Position numbers and translations under genes: made by a program. A stretch of 64,000 nt of DNA from Rhyacichthys aspro (Eukaryota > Chordata > Actinopteri > Gobiiformes > Rhyacichthyidae): assembly GCA_036850595.1 (NCBI GenBank), contig CM072154.1, positions 9,617,330 through 9,681,329 of the forward strand, given 5' to 3'. The first letter of the stretch is position 1. Each line of letters opens with the position of its first letter. Under the pieces are notes generated by a model that had not been told where the DNA came from, did not search any database, and was given only the letters and a program-made list of their open reading frames with translations. Below, piece by piece: positions 12,841 to 25,400 of the stretch.

Positions 12841-13890
12841 ACCATAAATGTCTGCCACACTATTAAACCAAAGCAAAACTATCGCCATCTCCCATTTCCC
12901 AATCTGTCATCAAACATACTATCAAATAGCGATAACTGTTCTCTCGTTGCTCCTCGCAGTGGCGTGCTTTTCCTGTTCCTTGACGCTGATGTGCTGTAAT
13001 AGGCCAAATGCGCATCGGAGCTCTTCCTGCTTGGATACACACCAAACATGTACACTGCGGCTGACTTTGCTCCGGTTTAGACGAGACGGCCTTCCTCTCT
13101 GCATCATCTGGCCTGTAAATCCGAACGGGGCGGGGGCAGGACGGGGGGCTGGGGGCTGAGGGGGAGTTAGGTCCAAATGTTCATCACACAGCGGCGGGGT
13201 AATGACTAGCTCATGTGTTTAATGAAGGGCTTTGGAACTTATAGCTATAATGACCCACATCCTAACTCCCCTTTCTGCCATTTATTCTCCCCAAAGTCCC
13301 CAGGTTATTACGTCCCGCTGATAAATACCCCGCGAGGAGCATTACGTCTCACCGTTTCCTTCCCGTTGTCCCTTTTACCTGCTTCGGACTGAGCAGAAAG
13401 TGACATCATCTTGTATTAACTAATACGTTGAATATACATCTGCTTAATGCTTCTTGATGAATAATAAGCCGTCCAATCAGATCAGATCGTCTACCCTTTT
13501 CAGAGTAAACCCCCTCCCGCTGAGATATGAGCTCTCCAGACAAAGAGCAATGCGTGTGCGTCGAGCCTCTTCCATACATCATATCTCCCAAATAGCCCAT
13601 AGTCCTCCTCTCTTAATGGTGTTGCTTGGAATATGCTAATTAAGCCAAATAAGTGATGAATGGAATACATTTGATCAATCAAGTAGGCCTAAGCCCCTCG
13701 GTGCTGCATATTCATTGTACATCATGAATATGAAACCCGAGTCATTTATCAAATATCAGTCGCACATTTGTATCTTATTAATCATACATGCTCAAACTTG
13801 TGTCTTGTCAAAAAAGCTGAAGGTTGATGAAGCACTCGCAAAAAGGATTAAACTCGGAGAAGCCAGGCTAGGGCTTCAATTATAATGCAC
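12840..13890. promoter_or_regulatory. CNE-like region
   Basis: The clearest part is 13180-13830: unique sequence with TAATGACTAGCTCATG, ATATGCTAATTAAGCC (near 13631) and TTTGATCAATCAAG. A GC-rich patch (about 13120-13160) precedes it. ORFs here are short and overlap on both strands, so it is not read as a gene. Confidence 0.4.
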
Positions 13891-15440
13891 GAGGGAGGCT
13901 CTAACTTCCAGAATCTTAAAGAGTCGGGAAGCTCCGATATGTGGGGTTAGTCCAGGTTTAAAAACAACAAAACAATGACGCGTTTTTTGTTTTTTTGGGG
14001 GTTTTTTTGTATTAGTAGTTGCTAGTGATATGATTAAAGTTGCATTATCCCAGATTTTCTTCTTTCCCAGCAATATGGTGAACTGAATCAACTTTTTCAG
14101 ATCATAGTTTAGAGCTTACCTTAAACTTCTAGAGTCTTGAGTTTGACATCAGACCGATGCATTTCCACAAAAATCTCCGCCTCGTTAAACGTTGCGTGAT
14201 TGGCTCCACTTCGACGGCGGCTGGTGTTGATATTTGATGGGTGATCTAGTAAATACAATCTGGAAACTCTCTTATTTTGACGTGTTGTGTTCCGGAAACT
14301 ATTTGACTAGATCCGGGAATGTTGGGTAAAAAAATAACTCCAGCTCAGATACAAACTCCAGTCTACCTTTCTCTAGCTGTGCTCCCACTGAATGAGCTAA
14401 ACCACTGTTGATATTATATTGATTCTGTAACTTTGTAAATCTCTCGGTTTTAATCAGATTCAAGTTCAAGCTGAATACATTTAGCCCCAGTAGCTGCTAA
14501 TTCAAAGAGTGGGCCTTAACTTTTGTGTCATTTTAGACATATTGGTGACATCTAAACTATAAACACTAGAATCTTCCAAAAATATAATAACAATAAAAAT
14601 ATGCATTTTATGGTAAATGTTTAACAATGCATTAAAAAGCTTTCCAGCCGCCCCTGCTCCACTTCCTTGTTATCTTCGGTCTAGACCAATGGGAGCGCCC
14701 CTTATTCGAGAGCAAGCATGTGATTGGCCAAAGTTTCTGGTATGTACTGAACATTGCTATCTATTAAAATCCTTGATAATAAAAGCTAGATAATGTTTCA
14801 AGGTCCCGCTTTTTCCACAGATTTTTTTTTCCAAACTGTATTGTATCAAATATAAGAACAAAATTTTAATATTAAAAGCTTTTGCACACTGTTGGTGCCG
14901 TAGTAAAATCATAGCATTTTTTATGAAAAATCATCCCTTGTTCTTGTTGTACTAGTACTTGTACTTGTACTTGTTGTTGGTTCAGGTACAAAAAAAGAAG
15001 CTTGTTAGCGTATACATTTATTTCGGTCATTTTTCCCATTCTTTCCGTTTTCCTCTGTTACATTAGTTTTAAGCTCTCCAATCAAACTTATTTATGCTTA
15101 TTTTATCTCATGGCTGCCTCAGTAAATTCCACTCAATCACAGCTTGTGCAAATGTAGCTAGCGTTGGCATAAATACTTAACCAAGCAGTATCCTGTGATG
15201 GCAATGGAACACTACAAACATTATGCACTCTATATGTAGTCCTTAAGGTTGAGTAATAATTATATAATTACTTAGGGGTTTGTTTTTTTTTGTTTTTTTT
15301 TAATTAATGAAACTTCAATTTTGACGTCTGTTAAAAAGCTTCATTATGACGTTTATTAAGTGACAAACACGATTAATAACGTGATCACATGATGAATCCT
15401 CAGTTGTATTTTTGTGGCTGAAATATGGAGGAATATTAAA
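13890..15440. other. Intergenic DNA, mostly old repeat
   Basis: Contains the dispersed repeat at 14650-14800 and unclassified AT-rich sequence. No gene or clear regulatory block seen. Confidence 0.4.
14650..14800 (+). repeat. Dispersed repeat, inverted partner of 3150-3330
   Basis: Shares GACCAATGGGAGCGC exactly with the reverse complement of 3150-3330, plus flanking similarity. The two copies are about 11.4 kb apart in opposite orientation, on either side of the tshz2 exon. Confidence 0.6.
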
Positions 15441-15960
15441 TTATGCCCCATTATCCACAGAGCTGTAGATAATCCCGGGCTGTGTGCATGTTTTCATTGC
15501 CATCATATAGTGAAAGGGAGAACTAACAGTTGATTGCCAGCAGTTCATCAGTGCATCCTTCATATTTGTCACCCAGCCCGCCTCAGGGCAGAGTGCTAGC
15601 TCAAATTGAAGCTGACATCTTCCAAATATGAAAGCAACAAATCACACATTTTTATTGGGCTTAATCTCCAGCCTAACCCCCTTGCAGACGTCAGCACAAT
15701 CACGCCGGCTGCTCTAATTCTTGCCGACTGGCTGCTTGTGCCTCCCGAGCATTGCCGGACGCCCCGAGTCGACGCAAAAGGCCAGACGCAACAGACAGGG
15801 GTGACACCTCTGCTTATTAGAGGGCTTTTATATCGAGGTAATAACACGCACAACTCATGAGGCCCCGTACAGGCTGTAAATAGACATGATATCTGAAAAC
15901 ATGTCCAATCACATTACATCTGCTGAAGAATGACGTTTGTCAGTGGAAGATATGAGCCAC
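15440..15960. promoter_or_regulatory. CNE-like block
   Basis: Unique, higher-GC sequence between AT-rich flanks. Both strands are open for about 255 nt at 15596-15860, but the frames look unlike any protein. The shape fits a constrained noncoding element. Confidence 0.35.
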
Positions 15961-16568
15961 GGGGAAAAAATATATGTATAATATGGGCTATTATGATGAT
16001 ATGATTTTAAAATATACAGAAAAAACATATTAAATATACACACAATATACAATTAAATAATTTTATCATCATTTTAAAAGGCAGTTGTGTAAAACATACT
16101 GGAAAATGTCTGGTCTTCACTTTCACTGAAGTCTTTTGACCAGCCTTAAACCACCTTAAATCTTTGGTCAGATTTCAAGGTAATATAACCTAATATGTGT
16201 AATGTCTGTGTATATCATCGTCCAGCACAATACACAAAAACATAGATACATAAATACACATACATACATGTACACACATATACACACACATACCTTACAT
16301 ATCCTGACCTCAACTCAATAATTATTCTAATTAACATTAATTATGTATCAAGCTTGCTACCATTAGTTTAACAAAAAATGAAAACTCAGGCTCCCCATAC
16401 AATACAGATCTCAATATGTACAATTAGAATATAATATAAATACAATGTAATTAACACTACAGGCGCCCCTAATCACTGAAGTAGTAGTAATTATAACGAT
16501 GTAGACTGATAGGATCACATCATGATTTTCTAAATGACTTTAAAATGTTATGACTTTAAAATATCATG
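15960..16568. other. AT-rich intergenic DNA
   Basis: TATA/CACA-rich low-complexity sequence (for example ACATACATACATG near 16260). Nothing else recognised. Confidence 0.5.
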
Positions 16569-17185
16569 GGCACCTGCTAGAGTGTGTACCATATCCTCCT
16601 GACTACCAGGAAAAAAAATATATCCCAATTACTTATTTTTCAAATTTTCCCAGTTGTTTAGAAAGCATTGAATACACTGAATACATTTTTTTTCCTTTAT
16701 AGGTTTTTATTTACACAGTAAAACATTGTTACTCTACCATAAAAAAATATTTAAAGTGTTCATTAGAGATTCATAAAAAAACATTACAATTCAATTTGAC
16801 CCAGAATTTGTTGAATGAAAAAGATTTAACATTTACTTCTCTTCTTTCCATAAAATGTGCTTGTGGTGATGGACACCATTTTCCTTGGAAAGGAAGAGGA
16901 AGTTCCCAAAACTCCACCCCTATAAATTTGGTATCATTCAAAAGTGCTAAACGTCCTCTTTAGAACACACAAGGAGTTGGTAAGATAGTATGCAGGGGAT
17001 TGGAGATATTTGAGTAAACAAATGTCCACTAAAGAGGACAAATTTGAACTACGGGTAGTCAGGAGGATATACTTGGGAGACCCGGGTTTGATTCCTGCCA
17101 ATGTCATTCCCCTCTCTTGCACTGTTTGCTGTCCTATCTAATGAAGGCTAAAGGGCCAAAAAAAAATCTTTAAAAAAATAAAGAG
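16569..17185 (+). mobile_element. tRNA-derived SINE split by a MITE
   Basis: Left part 16569-16594 has the head (GGCACCTGCTAGAGTGTG). The right part from 17067 has GGGAGACCCGGGTTTGATTCC (B-box-like 17085-17095), then CCCCTCTCTTG, a GTTTGCTGTCCTATC tail and A-runs to about 17185. Removing 16595-17066 plus one ATAT copy rejoins a continuous SINE matching the copy at 760-907. Confidence 0.75.
16595..17066. mobile_element. 472-bp MITE inserted in the SINE
   Basis: Terminal inverted repeats CCTCCTGACTACC (16595-16607) and GGTAGTCAGGAGG (17054-17066) are perfect over 13 bases. They are flanked by ATAT at 16591-16594 and 17067-17070, read as the target-site duplication. A subterminal inverted pair, GTCCTCTTTAG (about 16952) and CTAAAGAGGAC (about 17030), supports a DNA-transposon origin. 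No transposase ORF, so non-autonomous. Superfamily not assigned. Confidence 0.75.
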
Positions 17186-17189
17186 GTTG

Positions 17190-19634
17190 GGTCAGATATT
17201 CCATATTTAGTGAGTATAGTTTTCTTGTCATGGAAACGAACCTGAAAAATTAAAAAAGATGAAATGTTTCAATTGTAAGTTGGCCCATCACATTTCTCAA
17301 AATTGCATTGATTGTTTGGGAATTTTACATTTGAGTATGACCCTTTGAGGCCACTGTAGTTAGTCTGTGGAGTGACAGAATAACATAAAGGATCAAGGAA
17401 TAATTCTTATGAGTCTTGATCTAAAATCCTGGAAATGTCCTGGAGAATGAATTTTTTTAAAACAAGTGGATACCCTGTACTGACAATCCTATATCGTCAT
17501 CAAGGCCAATAGTTTTCGGCCTAAATCACAGGCAAGTAGGATGCTTATGCTAAGGATCTATTAGATCTCTCAATTAAAGAAGTTTGTCTTGGGAAGTTCT
17601 TATAGAACTATCTCCACTGTGCCATAAACTGGAAAAACAAGCATATGTAAAGCTCGAGGGTAATGTGTCAGCATCACTCCACTTTATATCACAGTATCTT
17701 AAAGATGCATTGTGGTGATTGGTGCTAATCATTCACATCAATAGCTCACCTCATCTTTAGCTGTTAGCGCCTCATTAGCTCTGATAAAGATGTCCAGATT
17801 ATTCATGAATGTATATTATCCAAAAGTTTCTGCTCCATGTGTAAGACAGCACGGAGAACTAAAAAAAATCCCTGCAGGAACCTGAAAGACTTACTGCTGG
17901 AAGCGCCCAGAAATCCAGTCACTTCATGTCACATGCTCGCCAACAGAAAGCCATTTTTTCCTTCTCTCTGATACAAGCAAGTGCCAGTCTGTGACAAGGG
18001 GGCTTTAAATGGCATTTTAAGATAAACCGAAGCAAACAGCCAGTGCCAAAAGGAACAAGATAGCAATTGAGAGCAGTTGTGTATGGGACCCGGCAGTCAG
18101 TAGATGTACTGTTGCCATTCTTCGGCTGATAACAGCGCCACGAAGGGCACGAGTAGACACTCTGACTAATGGCTACGACTTTGTTTGTAAAAGTCTATAG
18201 ACAAATGGAAAGCAGCTCGACATTATTATCGGCCATAATTATCATCAATATGGCTGGATGCTGGTCTTAAACGCGGTTAGTCACAAGGGAAGAATGGTAG
18301 TTACTTGTTGATTTTCTGCAGAAACGAAGACCAAAGTCCCAGCTGTGTTTTACAGATCCTCACAAACACAGATGATCTCGGGGAGGGGCCGCGTTCAAAC
18401 ATCTGTCTGCTCATTTGTGTGTCACCACAACACATCAGACAAGACGGATCTCACGTTGATAAAACGCACTAAGTGATACATCTCAAAAGTGCGTTCCGGC
18501 GTTGGAAATTACACTGATCGGTCCAAGGGGAAATTGCTTTTCAAAATAAAATGATACTTTTGTTGCTGATTGGCCCAGATGGAGACATTATGGAGTGACA
18601 AAATGATTACTGTTACTGTGTTGAAATAATTATTTGGGGATGGTTATTGAAAAAGTTTGAAACTCTTTTCAACACCACAACACAATGGGGATTAACTATT
18701 ATAAACCAAGGAAACGACCTGGAAAGGAGCTGACTGTCAGCACTGTACAAGGTCATCACGGCTGTAAACTAACAACCAGAAATTGGATGGGATTGGGTTT
18801 GGAGCCTTCAGATACTGTCAGGAGAATTCAGGGTTTGTTGGCTCTGTTGCAGCCAGCAGTCAACAAGGACACACTGATGCTTTCTTTTCACTTCTGCAAA
18901 TTGGAGCTGTGGCTGCTTTTTTCATTTTGTTGCTTTTTCCTGAAGGGGCTCCTCCTATCACACCTTCTCCTATAATTACATCACTTCCTCACACTAGTCT
19001 CACCGGCCCCAAGCCAAGAACTGGGTTAACTCAGTTGAATTGGCCTACAATGTAATTACCAAGTGACTACTGTAAGATCAGTGACCTTTGTGACTGACAA
19101 GAAATTTTACAATCATCAGCACATTCTTTACAATAGAATAAAACATGACTTAGTAGACCAATGCTGGCTGTCAACTTGTAATGGATAGGATAATGTGCTA
19201 TTATAGGATCTTCATGAAATGGAAAGCTAGTTATGTTGACGTGGATCAATCGAGAAACCTTAAAAATACCATCAGGGTGACTGTTTTGGCAAGGAAAACT
19301 TTACCTTTAACATTTAACATTTCGATGATTAGGGAGATTTATTTTTGATTGGGGTGGGCATGATCCAGTAGAGAGCTTGACTTCAAAGTGTAAAACTCAT
19401 TATTAAGTATATGAATAAATGGCAGTGAAAAGTTACAACAGCAACAACATTTTCTTAAAAACAACTGTGTGTTAAAGGTGTATTACATTTGTATTATGCA
19501 GTTGAACAAAATAGAAATCATTTGTCTTATCTTTATTTCTATTATCTATATTATCTATATTAAACGTTTATTCGCCTTTCAATACCACGCCTAGCATTTG
19601 CCTATCTTTACGAATAAGCTAATAAAGCTCCTAC
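17190..19634. other. Intergenic DNA with a CNE-like block
   Basis: 17640-18480 is high-complexity unique sequence (GTGCTAATCATTCACATC, CATTAGCTCTGATAAAG, ATTCATGAATGTATATT), a candidate regulatory block. 17190-17640 and 18480-19634 show no gene. Two overlapping short ORFs near 18685-19055 lack any recognisable domain. Confidence 0.35.
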
Positions 19635-19690
19635 AGCATCCCAGAGAGGACAAACTAAGCACAGTGAGGAGAAGCACATCGATGTAACTG
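19635..19690 (+). repeat. MITE-like family fragment
   Basis: CCCAGAGAGGACAAACTAAG...GAGGAGAAGCAC matches the terminus of the 47290-47640 element on the opposite strand. Confidence 0.45.
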
Positions 19691-19879
19691 TCATAAATAA
19701 ATGACATTGTCCAGGCCTGGCTCTACAGGGATGCAAAAGGTTACATTGGTTCCTCATTTAATTTAATTTCAATTGACGCAAAGTTTAAATGAAAATAGTT
19801 GGGCTCTTTTTAATAAAACTGGCTTCAAATCTAATGGCAATGCATCCCTTCTCAGCCTCGTCAGTCCTAAACTCAAACC

Positions 19880-20110
19880 CCTCGACCCTGTATTATTATC
19901 CCTTTATTATCACAGTGAGGAAATTCATAGCTGCCACCAGGGGGCGCCCATCATGTTTTGTTGTTGGTGGGGGAAACTGGAGTACCCGGAGAAAACCCAC
20001 CCTAGCACCTGCAAACCCCAAACAGAAAGGCCCTGTCCAGCCCTGGAGTCAAACTCTCAACCTTCTTGCTGTGAGGCTACAGTGCTAACTACTGTACCAC
20101 CTTGCATCTA
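19880..20110 (+). repeat. Teleost dispersed repeat (tail part)
   Basis: Carries the conserved run GGAGTACCCGGAGAAAACCC, then a tRNA-like GGAGTCAAACTCTCAACC and CTTCTTGCTGTGAGGC...GTGCTAAC.ACTGTACCACC. The better copy is at 45690-45925. This tail is common in fish genomes (recognised from general knowledge). Confidence 0.7.
19934..19948 (+). promoter_or_regulatory. CTCF-type motif (forward)
   Basis: CCACCAGGGGGCGCC fits the CTCF core CCASYAGRKGGCRSY at every position. It lies at the edge of a teleost repeat, so it may have arrived with that element. Occupancy is not shown by sequence. Confidence 0.5.
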
Positions 20111-20269
20111 ATTTAATATCAAACACTGTAGTCTTAGTCCTGGATGTGTACTATTTACTTAAAGTTAGATAAAATGATGTGCTAACACAAGTAGCACAGC
20201 ATTTGCACCCTCTTCAATTTCAGATGTGCCCTTTGTCATTCTGTTTTTGGGCCAAACCAGATTGTTTGG

Positions 20270-20400
20270 GTTTTTTGTTTCGGGGGCAGCAGTCTAAGCA
20301 GAGTCAACCAAACTTCCCTCTCCCCAGACACTTCCTCCAGCTCCTCTGGGGGAATACCGAGGCGTTCCCAGGCCAGCCGAGAGACCCTCCAGCATGAAAG
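20270..20400 (+). mobile_element. Non-LTR retrotransposon fragment
   Basis: GCAGCAGTCTAAGCAGAG..., ACTTCCCTCTCCCCAGACAC and GAGGCGTTCCCAGGCCAGCC are hallmark strings of a very common teleost LINE fragment. A shorter copy is at 26750-26825. The clade is not assigned with certainty. Confidence 0.65.
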
Positions 20401-20419
20401 GATACTCATAATCCTAGAT

Positions 20420-21770
20420 ACCTGAATGTCCCTGCATGAATACCAATCTGCAAAAACTACTCCTCCTTTAACTAAACCCCAAAGTGCACTCTACAACCAA
20501 TACGGCTTATGCTGCTGTGCTGAAAACGCTAAAGCAAAATGTTAGCTAACATACAGCTGTCTTTTTTCGGCATTACAGCAGCAACAGTGTGTGAAACCAT
20601 TTAGTGTAAAAATCCATCAATGTTCAATCCATGTTTTCAGACACACAATCACAGGCTGTATTTATACCTCACTTTGGTCTCAAATATAGTCAAATACCTG
20701 TAACGTGAGAAGTACAACTCATTTTGCTTGTCCGTCAGCGAGCCTGAGTGGATGGTGTACAGGAAGGAGGGGGGGGGGGTTGATGGATGGACGGACGGGT
20801 GGGGGTGTGGAGTACCCAGCCCGCCACCTTTTGCCCTCTTTTGCTGTCATCTGTTGCCCCACAGCAGGCCAGAGGTTGTTGGCGTTTTGCTCACTTGTAA
20901 TCCCTCTCACTGTCTGGCTGCCGGCTCTGGGGTCACCTGTCACTCAACTTGACAGGAATCAGCATTGACGCCGGCAGATTTAAGCCATTTCTCTCCCTCT
21001 GTAAACACAGCCTGAGTCCACGGGCCTCTAGCAAAATAAAATCCCCCTAAAATACACATCTCCTCCACCCAACGCTGCCAAGTGACCCATGAGAGCTCAA
21101 ATATGCGTCGACATGTTTATTTGTGATATAACTTCAATTAAATGCAGTATGACAATCAAGCTGAGGTAATGTGACATGACGTGCTGCCGCTGCTCACTTT
21201 TCCAGCCCAGGCTTGCCAGCAAATCCTCGATCACAACTGACAATGTTCAGAAAACGTACGGAGGATTCAGTGAGAGGAGATGTATGTACTATCCGTCTGC
21301 AAAATGGCCGTCCCTGAGAGTCCTTTTGTGAAATAATGCGCTACCATCAAGACGTGTGAGATGTGAGGGAGTCTCCACTGGTCTGTGAGGTCAAAAGAGC
21401 AAAGAATCCCGATGTTGACATGAATCTTGTGAAACCTGTTTGGAGCTCCATGACTGGTTCGCTGTCACTTTCTTTCTTCAGATAATTTTTATTGGCGGCC
21501 CCTGGGCAGCTTGATGTTATATGTCAAAAAGAAGCACTCGAGACACGGCTGAAGGACATGTGCAGAAACAACAAAAAGATCATTTATTTGGTTGAAGTGG
21601 GTTCTGTAGAAATGATTTTCATGAGTTTTCAGTTTAGCCAAAAGGTTTTTACAGTTCGGCTAAATACGTAAAAATATGTTGACGAAGAAAATATGTTGCA
21701 GAAATATAACGGTTGCCATTTCTTTTTAGTTTTCACATGTGTTAATGTTGTAGAAAAGATCACATTGCCT
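20420..21770. other. Intergenic DNA, CNE-like in the middle
   Basis: 20700-21470 is unique sequence of mixed composition with a G-run near 20769. Three overlapping short frames there (20705-20968) share bases on both strands and look non-coding. Possible regulatory content, nothing definite. Confidence 0.3.
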
Positions 21771-22120
21771 CAAGTCATGTTCGAAACCAGTTTATTAAGA
21801 CCAAGACTTTTAGGGATTGAGACCAAAACCAATTTATGATACATTGAATTGATATCAGGGAACAGTTATAAAATCTATCTGAGAGGAGACATTTTAATTG
21901 AATATAAAATGATGGATGTTTTTATCCAATCACAGGAATGATGTGGACAAAAAATAAATAACTTTGTGGTTTGGGTTTGGGTTGGTGTTGATGTCGGAGA
22001 CCAAGACTTGAGTAAAAATGAGTTTGAGACTTATACAAAACTGTAAAATTGTGTTTGAGACAAAGACGAGACCAAGACCTTTACAAAATGGTCTTAAGAT
22101 CGGTCTTGAGACCATTTTCA
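21770..22120. repeat. Dispersed repeat of the 'GAGACCAAGAC' family
   Basis: Repeated GAGACCAAGAC/GAGACCAAAACC phrases and GGAGACATTTTAATTGAATATAAA are shared with 41880-42620. Open frames of 138 and 133 aa on opposite strands here (21930-22346, 22018-22419) overlap the repeat and are not treated as genes. Confidence 0.55.
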
Positions 22121-22439
22121 AAGATACAAAGATACAAAAGTGCATATACATTGGGAAAACTGCAGAAAAAAAGCTTAGTAGCTCACAACTCCATCTAGTG
22201 GAACAAATAAATATGACAGGCAATATGGCACTTCCTGAATGTTGTATATTTTCTTGTCTTTGGCAAATGGTCACGACTATTGATTCTTTACACTCTAATG
22301 ATTTACACTTGATTATGAAATTTAAAGTAAACAGATCACATAACATTTTGTTAGCAAGATATACAACTGTTGCCTTTAAAAGTGTTCAGCCACAGTGTAA
22401 AGAAATGGCAACCTTCTGAATAGATTTGCAGTTAAACAG

Positions 22440-25400
22440 TTAAAAGCTGGGAGACTTGTTTTTTGTTTTTGTTCTTTTTTTTTCATTTATCATCTTTTTG
22501 TATCCACATTGGTGCCGTATATGGCCCTAGCCGATTGCAACATGTCACTACAAGGCATCAAACATCTCATGGACAACGGAATAGTGCTGTTGTTGTAAAT
22601 CATCTTTGTGCAAACATGCTTAATATCAGATAAACCTAATCAATGCGCTGATGCAAATGTGGGCAACAGTGATTGAGGGCGGCGCAGAGACACTTGTCAC
22701 TGGTCAAGATTCAGACGTCGACATGTGCACGCTTAAAAAGCCAGCCAGTGTGCAGACAGGGAAATCAATACAGCATTTTGCTATCTATCTCTATCTCACA
22801 ACTTAAAAGAGAAGGATTATATGTCATAGAATGAGCCCAGGCAGACTTAGCCATAGATCTATCATTGTAGAGAGTCACGGGCCTTTTCCTGTGTAAATCA
22901 TGTGTCACATGGGCTGCAAGTTCATTCTCCGGCCATGGAATACATTTAAACCTTGGACACAGACTTCCATTTTTTACTCTTGATGGAGTGCTTCCCTCCA
23001 GTGCTGGACCTGTAGGGAGATTATTTTCTAACATGAAGCTTTCAAGTACGTTTTGTTACCGCTGTCTATATCGAATCAAACATGGGGAGAAATACGGTAG
23101 CACGGTGCGCTAAAACAAGTGATTGATATATTTTAATTACTTCACTTCTCTTAGGAGTGCCACTGTCAGAGCTGCTGAGGTTTTAATGTGACAAACGCTT
23201 GACAGTGAGACAAGAGTGGCAAATGACACACCTGTGGCAAAGTTGTGAAGGTAGTGAATTTCTCCCACCTGAGCAGTCAGTCGTGCTCGTGTCAGGGCTT
23301 CAGCGAAAACCACAAGATCCTCATAAACCAAATCCTCAAATGGAGCCGAGGCTGTGAATGATCCAGCGTCGTCGTTTTCCCGGACCCTCATCCTTGTGGG
23401 TGTTTCTGAACCATCTCTCATGTTGAAAGTACTGCTGACCGTGCTAGGTGGATAAAGTGAAAAGTAGCCGCAGAAAATATGATCCGTCAAACACTGTAAT
23501 ACATCCTTTTGGGCAAAGATAAAAGGCTTCTGCGCTAAGTCATATCCTCCATAAAAGGGGAATGCTGTCATTAAAATATAATTTTCATTCGGTGACTGAT
23601 TTCACATTAATGACCATTATACAGCAAACCATAAAGACATAAAGAGATCGATCGTCATCTGAAGCTTCACCTCCTTAGCCATCTTGTGGTTGGTGTAAAA
23701 GGGTAATCTTGTGGTGCAGCGGGAGGTGGGAGCCACATTCTAAAGGTAGTGTATATTCTCCGTTACGGCTACAAAGACAGAGCAGCAGGTAGTCACTCAT
23801 TCAAGACATCTATATTACATCTGTGAGATGGGCTCTTCCACAGACAATCATTCCTACCATTCACTCTCAGCACACAGGAATCATCTTATGTCATGAAAGT
23901 ATGTGAGCGCTGAAATTGTCAGACAGGTCCCACTTCCAGCTTTCATCATCTCTTTCCAAAGCATTTCGATTTAATTTAAGTGTGCTTGGAAGTGCTTTCA
24001 TTTTGTTTTAATGAAGTTTTAAAAGTTGGCTGATCCGTAATGTAAGCCGCCGCAGTCCAACTTTCCTGTACCTATCATCTGTTCTGGGTGTGATTGCCAC
24101 AGAATACAATATGATGACCTGTCATGCATTACACAGTGTGCGGGATATTCTGGAGTTCACTCAGAAGTTAATCACTGGTGCAGAGAAATAAGACTGTACT
24201 GCAGTTTTCCTGAGGTGATGAAGAGCTGTACGCATATCGAGCTGGAAGTGCCTTCCTATCTATCACAGACTGAATAAATGTTAGCCTTACACTGTAACGA
24301 TAAAACAGGAAATTGTACCCATCCACAGTTAATGTCAACATTGCATACTTTAAGACAAAGGCCACCCTGAATACGCTGGCTGTGTGCACACAGTGGAAAA
24401 GGGCCTCTTCAAGTGCAGCACCGCTGAAAGTGACCCGTGATTATGAGAAACAAAGCCGTGGTAAATGCCGTCACCTACACAAAGACAATGAGATGTTACG
24501 TCCAATGTCGTGGCATTATGTTGGAGGATTTCAACAAAGAGTTGAACCACAGACAATATCTCCTTGGAAATGGAGAAGAGTCTTAGCTGCCACATCAAAA
24601 TGGAGAAAAAAGGCCTAGCATTTGAAAGCCTAAAGGCTTAAACTAATACAAAAAGTCTAATCAGACTAGCAATCCCTGATGTTAATGAAGGTGTCACACA
24701 TTGCACAAAGAAAGTTGTGCCTGGCAATCTTCCATTTTTCGGCTGCCTACACCAGTGACATTTCATCTCACATTCAAAGAGCGCTGAGGCCCCTTAATGA
24801 AATGCATAATTAACATATTCTAATTGTGCTGAGCACAGTGATGGTTTTGACAGAGCTCACTTTCCATGTCTAATTCAATGCTAATTTAATCTGTTCTTTT
24901 CCCGCCGACATGACCTTTCTTGATTGAGTTTCACCGCAAAGAATTTTTTGATGGATTGATTTATCAACCTCTTGGAATGCAACAAAAGTGCCAGTTTTAG
25001 ACAGACGAGAAAAGAAAATGACACAGGCGACGGCAGACGAAAATCAGGTGACTGCAGAGAAAAACAATTTGGTATTTTAAAAATGAAGCCTATGGAATCA
25101 TGTCTGATACATTGTGCTTTAAACACACTCACTGCCTTTTGAATTCTGCTGCTCTAATGGCATAATGTCTCAGTCACAAGCAGAACATCACTTAAGCCAT
25201 TCTGCTGGCTTACCTTTAACATGGGGATTAAGAGGAATCCAACAGTGCCTTTGTGACAAAAAGAGCAAGAGATACCAGCACTATTCATGGATCTTCTTAA
25301 TCTGAGTATTTACCAAAGGTTGATGCTGAGTAGGCAGCTAAGAGTATCTCATCCCACTCACACACTGAGATCCCTTCTCCTTCATAATGGAACACAGAAT

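Noticed and set aside
19773..20111. 112- and 99-codon plus-strand frames
   Set aside because: Largely inside the teleost repeat at 19880-20110.
21930..22419. Overlapping 138- and 133-codon frames on opposite strands
   Set aside because: They overlap a dispersed repeat (the GAGACCAAGAC family) and show no domain.
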